A stretch of DNA of 64,000 bases from Corydoras sp. C115 (Eukaryota > Chordata > Actinopteri > Siluriformes > Callichthyidae). The translations under genes were made by a program, and so were the position numbers. A model generated the notes under the pieces. It saw nothing but the letters and a program-made list of their open reading frames with translations. It ran no database searches and was not told the origin of the DNA. This document shows, one piece after another, positions 52,820 through 64,000 of this stretch. How positions within the stretch are numbered: position 1 is the first letter of the stretch; each line of letters starts with the position of its first letter. The stretch covers positions 241,501 through 305,500 of the forward strand of contig JAFMOC010000102.1 of assembly GCA_019802505.1 (NCBI GenBank), written 5' to 3'.

Positions 52820-55675
52820 TTCTTGGTGGAACGCCCTCAATGGACTTCTATAGTTTTTAATTGTTAAATATGGGTCACATGATCAGCACACAATCTGTGC
52901 ATGGCTGTCCAACATTGTTGATGCTGCCAACCGCTCAAGGAGGACGAGTCCCTCACTGAGTCTTGGTCCTCACAAGGTTTCTTCCTTAAAATAATAACAT
53001 AACAGGGAGTTTTTTCTTGCCACTGTCACGTCGGCTTGTTCTTTGTGGGTTTAAAGGTTTATAAAGCTGCTTTGTGACAATGTGCTATAGTAAAAAGTGT
53101 TCAATAAACAAATGACTTGAACTTGACGTCCTCAATGGACTTGTATAGTTGTCCAATTGTTAAATACAGGTCACATGATCAGCACACAATCTGTACATGG
53201 CTGTTCTACACTGTTGATGCTGCCGGCCGCTCAAGGAGGACGAGTCCCTCACTGAGCCTCGGTCCTCACAAGGTTTCTTTTTAAAAATAACAACATAACG
53301 GAGTTTTTCCTTGCCACTGTCGCTTCGGCTTGCTCTTTGGGGGTTTAGGTTTCTTTTGAGGTGTTGCTAATTTTCTGGAGGTGTGGTCAGATCTTCATCC
53401 ATGGTTCTGCTGAAGCACTGCGGCTATGACGATTACTAAATGGAACCTTTTTATTGGACTGGAGGTCCTGCAGGACGCCCTCAATGGACTTCTATAGTTT
53501 TTAATTGTTAAATACGGGTCACATGATCAGCACACAATCTGTACATGGCTGTCCTACACTGTTGATGCTGCCCGGCCGCTCAAGGAAGACGAGTCCCTCA
53601 CCGAGTCTTGGTCCTCACAAGGTTTCTTCCTTAAGATAACAACATAACAGGGAGTTTTTTCCTTGCCACTGTCACGTCAGCTTGCTCTTTGTGGGTTTAA
53701 AGGTTTATAAAGCTGCTTTGTGACAATGTACTATAGTAAAAAGCACTGTATAAATATATATTATTACTTGAACTTGACGTCCTCAATGGACTTCTATAGT
53801 TGTCCAATTGTTAAATATGGGTCACATGGTCATCACACAATCTGTACATGGCTGTCCTACATTGTTGCTGCCCGGCCGCTCAAGGAGGACGAGTCCCTCA
53901 CTGAGTCTTGGTCCTCACAAGGTTTCTTCTTTAAAATAACAACATAGCAGGGAGTTTGTCCTTGCCACTGTCGCTTCGGATTGCTCTTTGGGGGTTTAGG
54001 TTTCTTTTGAGGTGTTGCTAATTTTCTGGAGGTGTGGTCAGATCTTCATCCATGGTTCTGCTGAAGCACTGCGGCTATGACGATTACTAAATGGAACCTT
54101 TTTATTGGACTGGAGGTCCTGCAGGACGCCCTCAATGGACTTCTATAGTTTTTAATTGTTAAATACGGGTCACATGATCAGCACACAATCTGTACATGGC
54201 TGTCCTACACTGTTGATGCTGCCCGGCCGCTCAAGGAAGACGAGTCCCTCACCGAGTCTTGGTCCTCACAAGGTTTCTTCCTTAAGATAACAACATAACA
54301 GGGAGTTTTTCCTTGCCACTGTCACGTCAGCTTGCTCTTTGTGGGTTTAAAGGTTTATAAAGCTGCTTTGTGACAATGTACTATAGTAAAAAGCACTGTA
54401 TAAATATATTACTTGAACTTGACGTCCTCAATGGACTTCTATAGTTGTCCAATTGTTAAATATGGGTCACATGGTCATCACACAATCTGTACATGGCTGT
54501 CCTACATTGTTGCTGCCCGGCCGCTCAAGGAGGACGAGTCCCTCACTGAGTCTTGGTCCTCACAAGGTTTCTTCTTTAAAATAACAACATAGCAGGGAGT
54601 TTGTCCTTGCCACTGTCGCTTCGGATTGCTCTTTGGGGGTTTAGGTTTCTTTTGAGGTGTTGCTAATTTTCTGGAGGTGTGGTCAGATCTTCATCCATGG
54701 TTCTGCTGAAGCACTGCGGCTACGGCGATTACTAAATGGAACCTTTTTATTGGACTGGCGGTCCTGCAGGACGCCCTCAATGGACTTCTATAGTTTTTAA
54801 TTGTTAAATGCGGGTCACATGATCATCACACAATCTGTACATGGCTGTCCTACACTGTTGATGCTGCCCGGCCGCTCAAGGAGGACGAGTCCCTCACTGA
54901 GTCTTGGTCCTCACAAGGTTTCTTCCTTAAAATAACAACATAACAGGGAGTTTTTTCTTGCCACTGTCACTTCAGATTGCTGTTTGGGGGTTTAAAGGCT
55001 TATAAAGCTAATTTGTGACGATGTGCTATTGTAAACGCGCTCAATAAATAAATTACTGGAACTTGAACTTATTAGCTTTAACTGTTTTAATTGTTTGTTT
55101 CTTTTGGGTTGTTGCTAATTTTCTGGAGGTGTGGTCAGATCATCATCCATGGTGCTGCTGAAGCACTGCGGCTACGACGATTACTAAATGGAACCTTTTT
55201 ATTTGACTGGCGGTCCTTCAATGGACTTTTATAGTTGTCCAATTGTTAAATACGGGTCACATGATCACCACATAATCTGTACATGGCTGTCCTACACTGT
55301 TGATGCTGCCAACCGCTCAAGAAGGACAAGTCCCTCACTGAGTCTTGGTCCTCACAAGGTTTATTCCTTAAGATAACAACATAAAAGGGAATTTTTTTCT
55401 TGCCACTGTTGCTTCGGCTTGCTCTTTGGGGGTTTAAAGGTTTACAACACTGTAAAGCTGCTTTTGCGACAACTTTACACCCTCAATGGACTTTTTAAAA
55501 TAGTTTTTAATTGTTAAATACAGGCCACATGATCATCACACAATCTGTACATGGCTGTCCTACACTGTTGATGCTGCCGGCCGCTCAAGGAGGACGAGTC
55601 CCTCACTGAGCCTCGGTCCTCACAAGGTTTCTTCCTTAAAATAATAACATAACAGTGAGTTTTTTCTTGCCACGC
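52820..55675 (+). repeat. ~290-bp fish repeat, about nine units with higher-order repeat
   Basis: Units start near 52848, 53145, 53493, 53792, 54143, 54440, 54789, 55229 and 55497. Two-unit blocks with the TTTAGGTTTCTTTTGAGGTG leader start at 53344, 53995 and 54640 (651 and 645 bp apart) and are nearly identical, so part of the array was duplicated recently. Confidence 0.9.
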
Positions 55676-55749
55676 ATTGAAGGCCATGACGAACCACCAC
55701 TGATGGAGCTACAGTGTACCAACATGAGTACTTAATAACGACAACAAAC

Positions 55750-55936
55750 TTTGGTGGCTTAGTGGTTAGCATGTTCTCCTCTCAGCGTTATGGATTCCAG
55801 GTTCGAATCCCAATCTGGGTGGAGTTTCCATGTTCTCCCCGTGTCTGCGTGGGTTTCCTCCGGGTTCTCCGGTTTCCTCCCACAGTCCAAAAACATGGAT
55901 CAAGGTCAACTGAATTCTCCAAATTGCCCCATATAG

Positions 55937-55984
<48 letters not shown>

Positions 55985-56105
55985 TGTGTGTCCAGTGATA
56001 GATTGGCGTCCTGTCCTGGGTGTATCTGCCCAGCGCCCGAGACGTTCTCCCCTGGATGGACCCTATTAGAGGATAAAGCGGACGATAATGGATGGATGGA
56101 TGGAA
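55750..56105 (+). mobile_element. SINE with internal (GT)n expansion
   Basis: The normal GTGTGTCTGTGTGAG stretch has become about 22 GT units (55939-55982). Tail (GGAT)n. Confidence 0.9.
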
Positions 56106-56582
56106 TTAGTATCGTGTTGTATCTGATACTGGTAAACCAGATGAAAATATTCCATTTTCTTTAAATTCTCACCAATTAAATTCTCACATGGCACTGCATC
56201 TGCCATGTGCTCTCCCAAATGCTTCTCCCCCCCCACACACACTATTGCACAGAACCAGAACCGAACATGATCTGCCTCCTCAAAGCCAAGAACATGTGCA
56301 GAGCTAAGCAATGATTCAGCACCTGCTCGGGCAGCCATGCCAGAATGTTCTTCAGAAAGAAAAGAAAACCTATCTGACATGAAAGAACAAAACAAACCCA
56401 CAAATCCTCGCGTTCTGCCTGTTTAATGATGCTCATTAAAAACGGCTGTCAACTTAAAAGGCTCTGAGAATAGCAGTTTAGGAAATATCAACAACACAAA
56501 CCAGCACAACGGCAACTAAACATAAGAGAAAGAACCAATCGAAACAGATCGAAAGCGTAAATAACTGTGACAAATAATCCCA
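56106..56582. other. unassigned sequence
   Basis: No recognised exon or repeat. Frames of 64-111 codons on the minus strand without similarity. Confidence 0.45.
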
Positions 56583-56697
56583 TTAATGATCCTGTGGATC
56601 GAGTCTTATATAAACAGGGTTCTTCATCTGATTGGTTGAGCCGGTTGCCGGACTTTGACATTATTGATAATAATGCACACCTTGGACCACTTCACAT
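56583..56697 (+). repeat. dispersed repeat (array founder family), left end
   Basis: CTGATTGGTTGAGCCGGTTG to GGACCACTTCACAT, cut off by a SINE tail before the CTCF-type motif. Confidence 0.75.
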
Positions 56698-57058
56698 ATC
56701 CATCCATCAATTACCTTCTGCTTTATCCTCTACTAGGGTCGTGGGGGGGGTGGGGGTTCCCCATGCCCATACAGGGGAGAACGTTTCAGGGGAGAACGCT
56801 GGGCAGATACACCCGGGACAGGACGCCAATCTATCACTGGACACACACTCACTCACACAAACACACTCTATATGGGGCAATTTGGAGAACTCAATGGACC
56901 TTGCTCCATGTTTTTGGACTGTGGGAGGAAACCGGAGAACCAGGAGGAAACCTACGCGGACACGGGGAGAACATGGAAACTCCACCCAGATTTGGATTCG
57001 AAGCGGGGATCCCTAGAACTGAGAGAACATGCTAATCACTAAGTCACCTTGCCGCCCA
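56698..57058 (-). mobile_element. SINE with small duplication
   Basis: GGGGAGAACG is repeated (56775 and 56790). Head slightly diverged. Confidence 0.9.
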
Positions 57059-57108
57059 CAAACATCTGATATAAAAAAATAATAATAAAAGGAGGGATAA
57101 GGTAATGA

Positions 57109-57378
57109 TCATCCATCCATCATCTTTCACTTTATCCTGTACTCGGGTCATGGGGGGGGGGTGGTTCTCCATGCCCATCCAGGGGAGAATGTCTCGGGCG
57201 CTAGGCAGATACACCCAGGACAGGACGCCAATCTATCACTGGACACACACTCACTCACACAGACACACTCTATATGGGGCAATTTGGAGAATTCAGTTGA
57301 CCTCGATCCATGTTTTTGGACTGTGGGATGAAACAAGAGAACCCAGAAGAAACCCACGTGGACACGGGGAGAACATGA
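57109..57378 (-). mobile_element. SINE, head truncated
   Basis: Tail to GGACACGGGGAGAACATG. No tRNA region. Confidence 0.88.
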
Positions 57379-57830
57379 ATCATGTGACTGTTACACTTCA
57401 GACAATTCAATCAGTATTTCCCTATATTATCAGCTAATTAGACTATATCATACATATTATATTTATATTCTATTATATTTTTTATAAGTCTTTATTTTAT
57501 ATACTTTTTTTTTACACTCATTCGACATCTATTTTTAATCAATACATCTACTTTTTTTACTTTAATCTTACATTTTTATATTTAGTTTTTATATTTGCGG
57601 ATAAAGCGGAAGATAATGGATGAATGGATTTCGGTTTTTAAATTATTGTTTAATTGCAATTAATTATGCAATATGGACAAGCTGCTGGTTGCCCTGAATG
57701 TTCTTTTGGGATCAAAAAAGTCCATCAAACAAAAATGACGTATTTATTCTTTAAAAAAATCCTTAAAATCATATACTTGTTATACACATATATAATATAT
57801 TGCCAAATGCAACTATAGTAACCTCTCCAC
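57379..57830. other. AT-rich unassigned sequence with SINE tail scrap
   Basis: GCGGATAAAGCGGAAGATAA at 57597-57629 is a plus-strand SINE tail. The rest is AT-rich with T runs. Confidence 0.55.
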
Positions 57831-58121
57831 AATTCATTCATTCATTATCTTCCACTTTATCCTCCTTTAGGGTCGCGGGGGGGTCCCCATGCCCATCCAG
57901 GGGAGAACGTTTCAGGCGCTGGGCAGATACACCCAGGACAGGACACCAATCCATCACTGGGCAAAAACTCACTCACACAGACACACTCTATATGGGGCAA
58001 TTTGGAGAACTCAATTGACTTGATCCATGGAACATGGAAACTCCACCCAGATTGGGATTCGAACTGGGAATCCCTAGCGCTGAGAGGAGAACATGCTAAC
58101 CACTAAACCACTGTGCCGCCC
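57831..58121 (-). mobile_element. SINE, internally deleted
   Basis: GATCCATGGAACATGG removes the CCGGTTTCC body. Tail (ATTC)n. The flank CCTCTCCACAATTC (57819 and 58121) is repeated as a target duplication. Confidence 0.9.
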
Positions 58122-58134
58122 CTCTCCACAATTC

Positions 58135-58631
58135 TTAAATTATTTATTCATATTTTTAATGTAAATGATGCCTCACATAGCCTTTAACTGACTTGCATAT
58201 GAGCCTACGGATAATCAGTGAGTTTTCACACTCTGCATAACGCCACGGAGCATTTTTAATATTAAGGTCTGTTAAGGTCTTATAGCTTTATTACTGCACT
58301 ATATAAAAACTCCATAACATTTATATGGAAAGCACACAGCACTCGCTGAAACATAATGAGACACCTAAAAAGCCGGAATTTTTCTTTCCAACCAAACCCA
58401 CGTTCCATCACAGGCCTTAGAATAACATCAGAATGCAGCGTGACCTGGAGGTGGATCAGCATTCTGTCCAATACTGCATCAGGTTGCATACAGAGAGACA
58501 GAACAGTGAAAGGTTCAGTAAGATGGCTGCAGAGCGTCACTCTCAGGACGGCTTGTCAAAAGCAGTGCTGCGTGAACGTCGGCCGAAATAAATTCTGCGA
58601 AGACCTCGTTGAACACAGTATATTAACACAC
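58135..58631. other. unassigned sequence
   Basis: Overlapping frames on both strands (58356-58634 plus, 58280-58540 minus) have no recognised domain. Possibly an old repeat. Confidence 0.4.
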
Positions 58632-58757
58632 TAGGGGTGCGATTCTCTCAGTGTCTGGCGATTCGATTCGATTCAGACTTTTGAGGTCACGATTCGATTT
58701 TCCATACAGAAACGATTTTCGATTCAGAAACAATTTTTTCAGTACAAATGGTCTTTA
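58632..58757. mobile_element. hAT-like MITE, left end only
   Basis: TAGGGGTGCGATTCTCTCAG as in the copies at 20726 and 34417, interrupted where pogo-like sequence begins. Confidence 0.75.
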
Positions 58758-59395
58758 TAGTTTGGTTACCGTATTTTCCTAATAAAATAAAAGCCTGAAA
58801 TTTTCCCAGAAATCAGATGTGGACCTTATACGTTTACTGAGTTCCAAAATCGATAAAAGTATTGTTGTGCGACCGGGTGGTTTTTTTCCACACTTCACCG
58901 TCCCTGCTGTTCTGTGACTCCATGCGCGCTCATCTCATAGACAACGTGAAAATCCAAGTGAAGAAAATTAATTCGGAGTTTGCCGTCATTCCGGGAGGAT
59001 TAAATAAAGAACTCCGACCGCTGGACATTGGCGTAAACAGGGCGTTTAAAGTAAAGTCACGAGCGGCGTGGGAGCGATGGATGATAGACGTTAAACACAC
59101 GTTTACTAAAACTCTGGAGGCAGCGGCGGGCGAGTCACGCCAGCGTCTGTGAATGGGTTGTGGATGCCTGGGCTGAGGTTTCTGCTGTAACCGTCGTCCG
59201 AGCTTTCACGAAAGCCGGCATCGTTGCTGAACGGCCACCTGGAGACGAGATGGACTCAGACATCGATGAGAGGGAACACCGGAGTGCTCGATAGTGAAAT
59301 TGCGCAGCTTTTTAATTCAGACACAGAAGATGAGGACTTTGATGGATTTGTGGGAGAAGAGTGATAAAAAGAGTGATATAAATCACTGTTTTGCG
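58758..59395 (+). pseudogene. pogo-like DDE transposase C-terminal relic
   Basis: The left flank has ACCGTATTTTCC, seen at the end of fish pogo-like elements. A frame at about 58917-59152 carries SMRAHLIDNVKIQVKKIN, FAVIPGGLNKELRPLDIGVN and RAFKVKSRAAWERWM, the end of a DDE_1-type (pogo/Tigger) transposase. Later sequence, in other frames, continues to an acidic tail ending DFDGFVGEE at 59363. Frame breaks and stops show it is dead, and the catalytic core is missing. Confidence 0.8.
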
Positions 59396-59397
59396 TC

Positions 59398-59712
59398 CTG
59401 CGGCACGGTGGCTTAGTGGTTGGCATGTTCTCCTCACAGCGCTAGGGATTCCCGGTTCGAATCCCAATCTGGGTGGAGTTTCCATGTTCTCCCCGTGTCC
59501 GCGTGGGTTTCCTCCGGGTTCTCCGGTTTCCTCCCACAGACCAAAAACATGGATCAAGTCAATTGAGTTCTCCAAATTGCCCCATATAGAGTGTGTCTGG
59601 GTGAGTGAGTGTGTGTCCAGTGATAGATTGGTGTCCTGTGCTGGGTGTATCTGCCCAGCGCCCGAAACGTTCTCCCCTGGATGGGCATGAGGAACCCCCC
59701 CCCCCATGCCAC
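59398..59712 (+). mobile_element. SINE, 3' tail lost
   Basis: Head to GAGGAACCCCC followed by a C run. Confidence 0.9.
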
Positions 59713-59738
59713 CCTACCGACCATACAATACTATTCAT

Positions 59739-59859
59739 TAGTGATCGACCGATATGGGTTTTTTAATGGCCGATGCCGATATCTAGACGACAGAAGTGGC
59801 CGATGGCCGATATATAAAGCCGATATTGCCAGTTTTTATTGCAACTAATAAAGTACAAC

Positions 59860-59892
<33 letters not shown>

Positions 59893-61172
59893 CAACAAGA
59901 CACAAAAGTAATCAGTTTATCACTGTCTACTCTACTTTTTGTAATACAGAGAGCAATATTAAAAACATACAACTTTAATTTACACATTATTAATTAAAGT
60001 GTCAGTGTACCTAAACATAAGCAGATAGCAGCATCTTTTTAGAATGAACATTTATTGATGAACATTGCATAATTTACACAGAACAACATTCAATGAACTT
60101 TTTGAACTAATGAGCCAATTTAGCTAATTTAGATAAATAAATAAAATATTAACAAACAAATATTGTAGTTTGTAGTGTGAAAAAAAGTACTTATTTGAAT
60201 ATCTCAAGAAAAAAATTTTATGATCTGAACTTTGAACAATGTTCAGAATTAAACTGTGAACTGGCACATCACTGCCTGTAAGCTAGCATCAGTTAGTGCT
60301 AGCGATATGTAGCGTTAGCTAGCCAGTTTAACAAAATCGCCGTAATTATACAAACAGTAAACACTGTATATGTTACAAAATGTCCCGGAACATTACTATA
60401 GCGTTAGCTATAGGTTGCTAAGGTTACAGTTCCAAATAAAACTATTGCCATTTTCTCTCTAAATAACATTCATTTTTCATTCATTATCTCCCGCTTTATC
60501 CTCTATTAAAGTTGCGGGGGGTTCCCCATGCCCATCCAGGGGAGAACGTCTCGGGCGCTGGGCAGATACACCCAGGACAGGGCGCCAATCCATCGCTGGG
60601 CACACACTCACTCACACAGACACACTCTATATGGGGCAATTTTGAGAATTCAATTGACTTGATCCATGTTTTTGGACTGTGGGAGGAAACCGGAGAACCC
60701 GGAGGAAACCCACGCAGACACGGGGAGAACATGGAAACTCCACCCAGATGGGGATTCGAACCGGGAATCCCTAGCGCTGAGAGGCGAACGTGCTAACCAC
60801 TAAGCCACCGTGCCGCCATCTAAATAACACAATCGCTCTAATTATGCAGACGGTAAACACTTTATACATTACGAAGAGCGGCCAGTAACAAATACTGAGA
60901 GTTGAAAGAGAAACCGTTTTCTCTCTTGAGGCGTCACGCAGTTTCAAAACACCGATCCATTCCCTTGAGCATTGCGTGGCGTTCTGACCACTAGGGGTCA
61001 CTCTAAGCAAAAGTTAGATCAAATGACTGTATTCAGTCATTGAGCCAGAATGACGGAGCTGCCCACAGCGTTGCCTGTAGGCATTGTTTAAATATCGGCC
61101 GATGCCGATTATCTAAAAATGCCAAAAATCGGCCCCGATCAATCGGCCGGCCGATCAATCGGTCCATCACTA
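59739..61172. mobile_element. hAT-like element with perfect 8-bp target duplication
   Basis: Terminal repeats TAGTGATCGACCGATATGGG and ATCGGTCCATCACTA, flanked on both sides by CTATTCAT (59731-59738 and 61173-61180). GGCCGAT words cluster at both ends. No transposase frame survives. An (ATA)n run lies at 59861-59890 and a SINE is nested at 60476-60818. Confidence 0.92.
60476..60818 (-). mobile_element. SINE nested in the hAT-like element
   Basis: Full length, near consensus with both Pol III boxes. ATCTAAATAACA-like flanks (TCTCTAAATAACA left, CATCTAAATAACA right) mark the target duplication. Confidence 0.92.
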
Positions 61173-61180
61173 CTATTCAT

Positions 61181-61554
61181 CACAATATTCATTATTCGTA
61201 GTTTAAAGGGTTATTTTCCACACTGAGTAAAAAGCAAGTAGACGATATAAGAACTAGAAGCGTCTATTCAGTTTGAAGCATCTGATATTTCTTACAGTAA
61301 ACAAACGTTACAGTGAGAGTCAGAAGTGTACGTTTGTTAAATATAGATTTTCTTCTTGCATTCTGTAGATGCTCAGTTTAAGCTCCGGCTCCTGAGGCAG
61401 CACCTTTAAAAAGACTTGTCTGATGTACATGATACTGAGCTCGGCTGTTCTCCTGCCAGTTCTACCCACACAATATGATTATGTTCCTCACTCGCAGTGG
61501 AAAAATATCATCTCCAACTCAAATGGGAGTCTGTCTGTACTTTGTTCTGTATTA
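61181..61554. other. unassigned sequence
   Basis: AT-rich, no recognised feature. Confidence 0.5.
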
Positions 61555-61637
61555 TAAAACAGTTGGTTTCAGTCCTCATAACTGATTGGCTGAGCTGTTT
61601 GACCAGCCGTGACAACGTTGAAAAACAGTGATTTATT
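61555..61637 (+). repeat. dispersed repeat (array founder family), fragment
   Basis: CTGATTGGCTGAGCTGTTTG then ACCAGCCGTGACAACG, cut off by a (TA)n run. Confidence 0.7.
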
Positions 61638-61778
<141 letters not shown>

Positions 61779-62543
61779 TAGGGCTGTATTCAACTACAAA
61801 TTTTCGTAGTCGAATCTGATTCGTCAGATTTTCCCTATAGTCGACTGATAGTCGAATCAGTTAAAATTTCACCACAAGATGGCGCTATAAGCGTAGTTTT
61901 TAAAAAAGATTTTTTTTTATATTTTACGTGTTTTTTTTTTCTAGAAATTAGGATGGTTTTATTTGACAAAAGGCTATATATATAACGAAAACAAAGACAT
62001 TTCATGTAAAATTGTCAGTTCTAAGCGATCACGCTACCGGAATGAGGAGGAAGCGTGATTTAAGGTGAACAGAAAAAGTTTATGTTCCGTGGGGGAACGC
62101 CCCACAAACGAACCACTGTCCGTAGGGAAAAACAAAAACAGAATAAACAAACGCCGAAGCGAGGCGCTGTGCACCGGTCAGTAGCGGTGGAGATCGCTGA
62201 GACGTAGTGGCCGGGAACGCCGGATGGTGACGTCACTTATTACTCGCGATCCTGTAGGAAGCCAGAAACCGAACTGAGCATAGGCGTGGAGTGCGAGCGG
62301 CAGCGGCACACCGAGTCTAGACGCACTCCGTGACCACCCGTGCAGCGGAATACAATCAGACCAACCATCAGATGAACAATCAAAACTCTGCGCTGAAGAG
62401 TCCGGGACGGCGGCTAAAGTAGTCTCTCCAGCCGAAGGACACCCCCATGTGGTCAAAATGGTACATTCGACTATGAGGTTCATAGTCGACTACGGTTCTC
62501 CGAATCGAATCGTCGAATCAGCGAATATTGCAGCTCACCCCTA
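61779..62543. mobile_element. hAT-like MITE, third family
   Basis: Ends TAGGGCTGTATTCAACTA and GCAGCTCACCCCTA form an imperfect inverted repeat. Subterminal GTAGTCGAATCTGATTCG and GATTCGACGATTCG (complement) words mirror each other. No clear target duplication because microsatellites flank both ends. It contains CACAAGATGGCGCTAT, a weak CTCF-like core. Confidence 0.65.
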
Positions 62544-62556
62544 ATATATACACACA

Positions 62557-64000
62557 CAGTCATGGCCAAAAGTTTTGAGAATGACACAAATATTATATTT
62601 TCACATGATCTGCCCCCCTTTGGTTTTTATGTGTGTTTGCAATTATATTTCTGTATGTGATAAAAACATCTGACAATCATATTATGAGTAACAAAAGCTT
62701 TTATTGACAGTTAGAATGAGTTAATGCAGCAAGTCAATATTGCAGTGTTGACCCTTCTTCTTCAGGACATCTGCAATTCTCCCTGGCATGCTCTCAATCA
62801 ACTTCTGGACCAAATGCTGACTGATAGCAGTCCATTCTTGCACAATCAATGCTTGCATTTTGTCAGAATGTGTAGGTTTTTGTTTGTCCACCCGTCTCTT
62901 AAAGATTGACCACAAGTTCTCAATGGGATTAAGATCTGGGGAGTTTCCAGGCCGTGGACCCAAAATCTCTATGTTTTGTTCCCTGAGCCATGTAGTTATC
63001 ACCTTTGCTTTATGGCAAGGTGCTCCATCATGCTGGCATTGTTGATCACCAAACTGCTCTTGGATGGTTGGGAGAAGATGCTCTCGGAGGACATTCTGGT
63101 ACAATTCTTTATTCATGGCTGTGTTTTAGGCAAGACTGTGAGAAAGCCGATTTCCTTGGCAGAGAAGCAACCCCACACATGAATGGTTTCAGGATACTTT
63201 ACAGTTGGCATGAGACAAGACTGGTGGTAGCGCTCACCTCGTCTTCTCCGAATAAGCTGTTTTCTAGATATCCCAAACAATCGGAAAGGGGATTCATCAG
63301 AGAAAATGACTTTACCCCAGTCCTCAGCAGTCCACTCCCTGTACCTTTTGCAGAATATCAGTCTGTCCCTGAGGTTTTTTCTGGAGAGAAGTGGCTTCTT
63401 TGCTGCCCTCCTTGAGACCAGGCCTTGCTCCAAGAGTCTCCGCCTCACAGCGCGTGCAGATGCACTCACACCTGCCTGCTGCCATTCCTGAGCAAGCTCT
63501 GCACTGCTGGTAGCCCGATCCCGCAGCTGAAAAACTTTTAAGAGATGGTCCTGGCGCTTGCTGGTCTTTCTTTGGCGCCCTGGATCCTTTTGGGCAACAA
63601 TGGAACCTCTCTCCTTGAAGTTCTTGATGATGCGATAGATTGTTGACTGAGGGGCAATCTTTCTAGCTGCGATACTCTTCCCTGTTAGACCAATTTTTGT
63701 GCAGTGCAATGATGACTGCATGTGTTTCTTTAGAGATAACCATGGTTAACAGAAGAGAAACAATGATGCCAAGCACCAGCCTCCTTTTAAAGTGTCCAGT
63801 GGTGTCATTCTTACTTAATCATGACAGATTGATCTCCAGCCCTGTCCTCATCAACACCCACACCTGTGTTAATGGAGCAATCACTGAAACGATGTTAGCT
63901 GGTTCTTTTAAGGCAGGGCTGCAATGAAGTTGAAATGTGTTTTGGGGGATAAAGTTCATTTTGTAGGCAAATATTGACTTTGCAATTAATTGCTGTTAAG
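62557..64000 (-). mobile_element. Tc1-like DD35E transposon, right end outside window
   Basis: The left terminal repeat CAGTCATGGCCAAAAGTTTT is followed by GAGAATGACACAAATATT. The element runs beyond the right edge, so its second terminal repeat and length cannot be read. It encodes a nearly complete transposase. Confidence 0.9.
62721..63743 (-). pseudogene. Tc1-like transposase, two frameshifts
   Basis: DNA cut-and-paste transposase. An ATG at 63743 opens MVISKETHAVIIALHK. The frame then shifts in an A/T run near 63690 (one extra base) into a 190-codon stretch with the paired helix-turn-helix region (IAARKIAPQSTIYRIIKNF, AELAQEWQQAGVSASARAV) and the first catalytic Asp in VIFSDES. It shifts again near 63118, where one A appears lost from an A run. 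The last part holds the second Asp (QHDGAPCH) and the Glu (SPDLNPIENLW), 35 residues apart by count, so DD35E rather than the usual DD34E. No internal stops apart from the two shifts; stop TAA at 62721-62723. The state suggests recent activity. Confidence 0.88.

Noticed and set aside
58280..58634. Overlapping 86 and 92 codon frames on opposite strands
   Set aside because: Neither resembles a known protein; not called as genes.

Overview
This is vertebrate nuclear DNA, almost certainly from a teleost fish. The evidence is two split exons with GT-AG borders, dense tRNA-derived SINEs of the DANA/Mermaid type, Tc1-like, pogo-like and hAT-like DNA transposons, long (TA)n/(CA)n microsatellites and a CpG-rich promoter. 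The SINE type favours an ostariophysan such as a catfish or cyprinid, but the species cannot be fixed from the sequence.

Two genes are supported. On the minus strand, coding exon 1 (48893-49015) and exon 2 (6072-6167) encode the first 73 residues of mitochondrial ribosomal protein L11 (mrpl11). They are separated by an intron of about 42.7 kb, and the later exons lie beyond the left edge. On the plus strand, nested inside that intron, is a TMEM121-family gene: a CpG-rich promoter and probable noncoding exon (about 25240-25717), an 11.3-kb intron, one coding exon (37016-38026, 336 aa) and a short 3' UTR. The two genes are transcribed towards each other through the same DNA.

Layout. 1-500: CTCAT-rich satellite. 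1.4-5.9 kb: about 34 tandem units of roughly 124 bp, most with a near-perfect CTCF-type motif in one orientation, ending in a 499-bp duplication that caught part of mrpl11 exon 2. 6.2-24.6 kb: SINEs, some tandem or folded back, microsatellites, a 28-bp minisatellite and a hAT-like element carrying nested SINEs. 24.7-25.9 kb: G-rich minisatellite, alternating purine-pyrimidine tract and CpG island at the tmem121 start. 26-37 kb: tmem121 intron, including the longest repeat-poor stretch (31.05-32.84 kb). 38.7-40.2 kb: 14/19-bp minisatellite. 43.05-43.5 kb: a second CTCF-type cluster built of palindromic pairs. 44.5-46.4 and 52.8-55.7 kb: tandem copies of a roughly 290-bp fish repeat. 47.96-48.52 kb: pogo-like MITE close to mrpl11 exon 1. 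58.6-64 kb: stacked DNA transposons (hAT-like, pogo-like, a 1.43-kb hAT-like element with a perfect 8-bp target duplication, and a recent Tc1-like DD35E element running off the right edge).

The most interesting pattern is architectural. tmem121 lies between a one-directional array of CTCF-type motifs on the left and a cluster with opposing motifs on the right, all inside one mrpl11 intron. Most long open frames here are artefacts of repeats, not genes.
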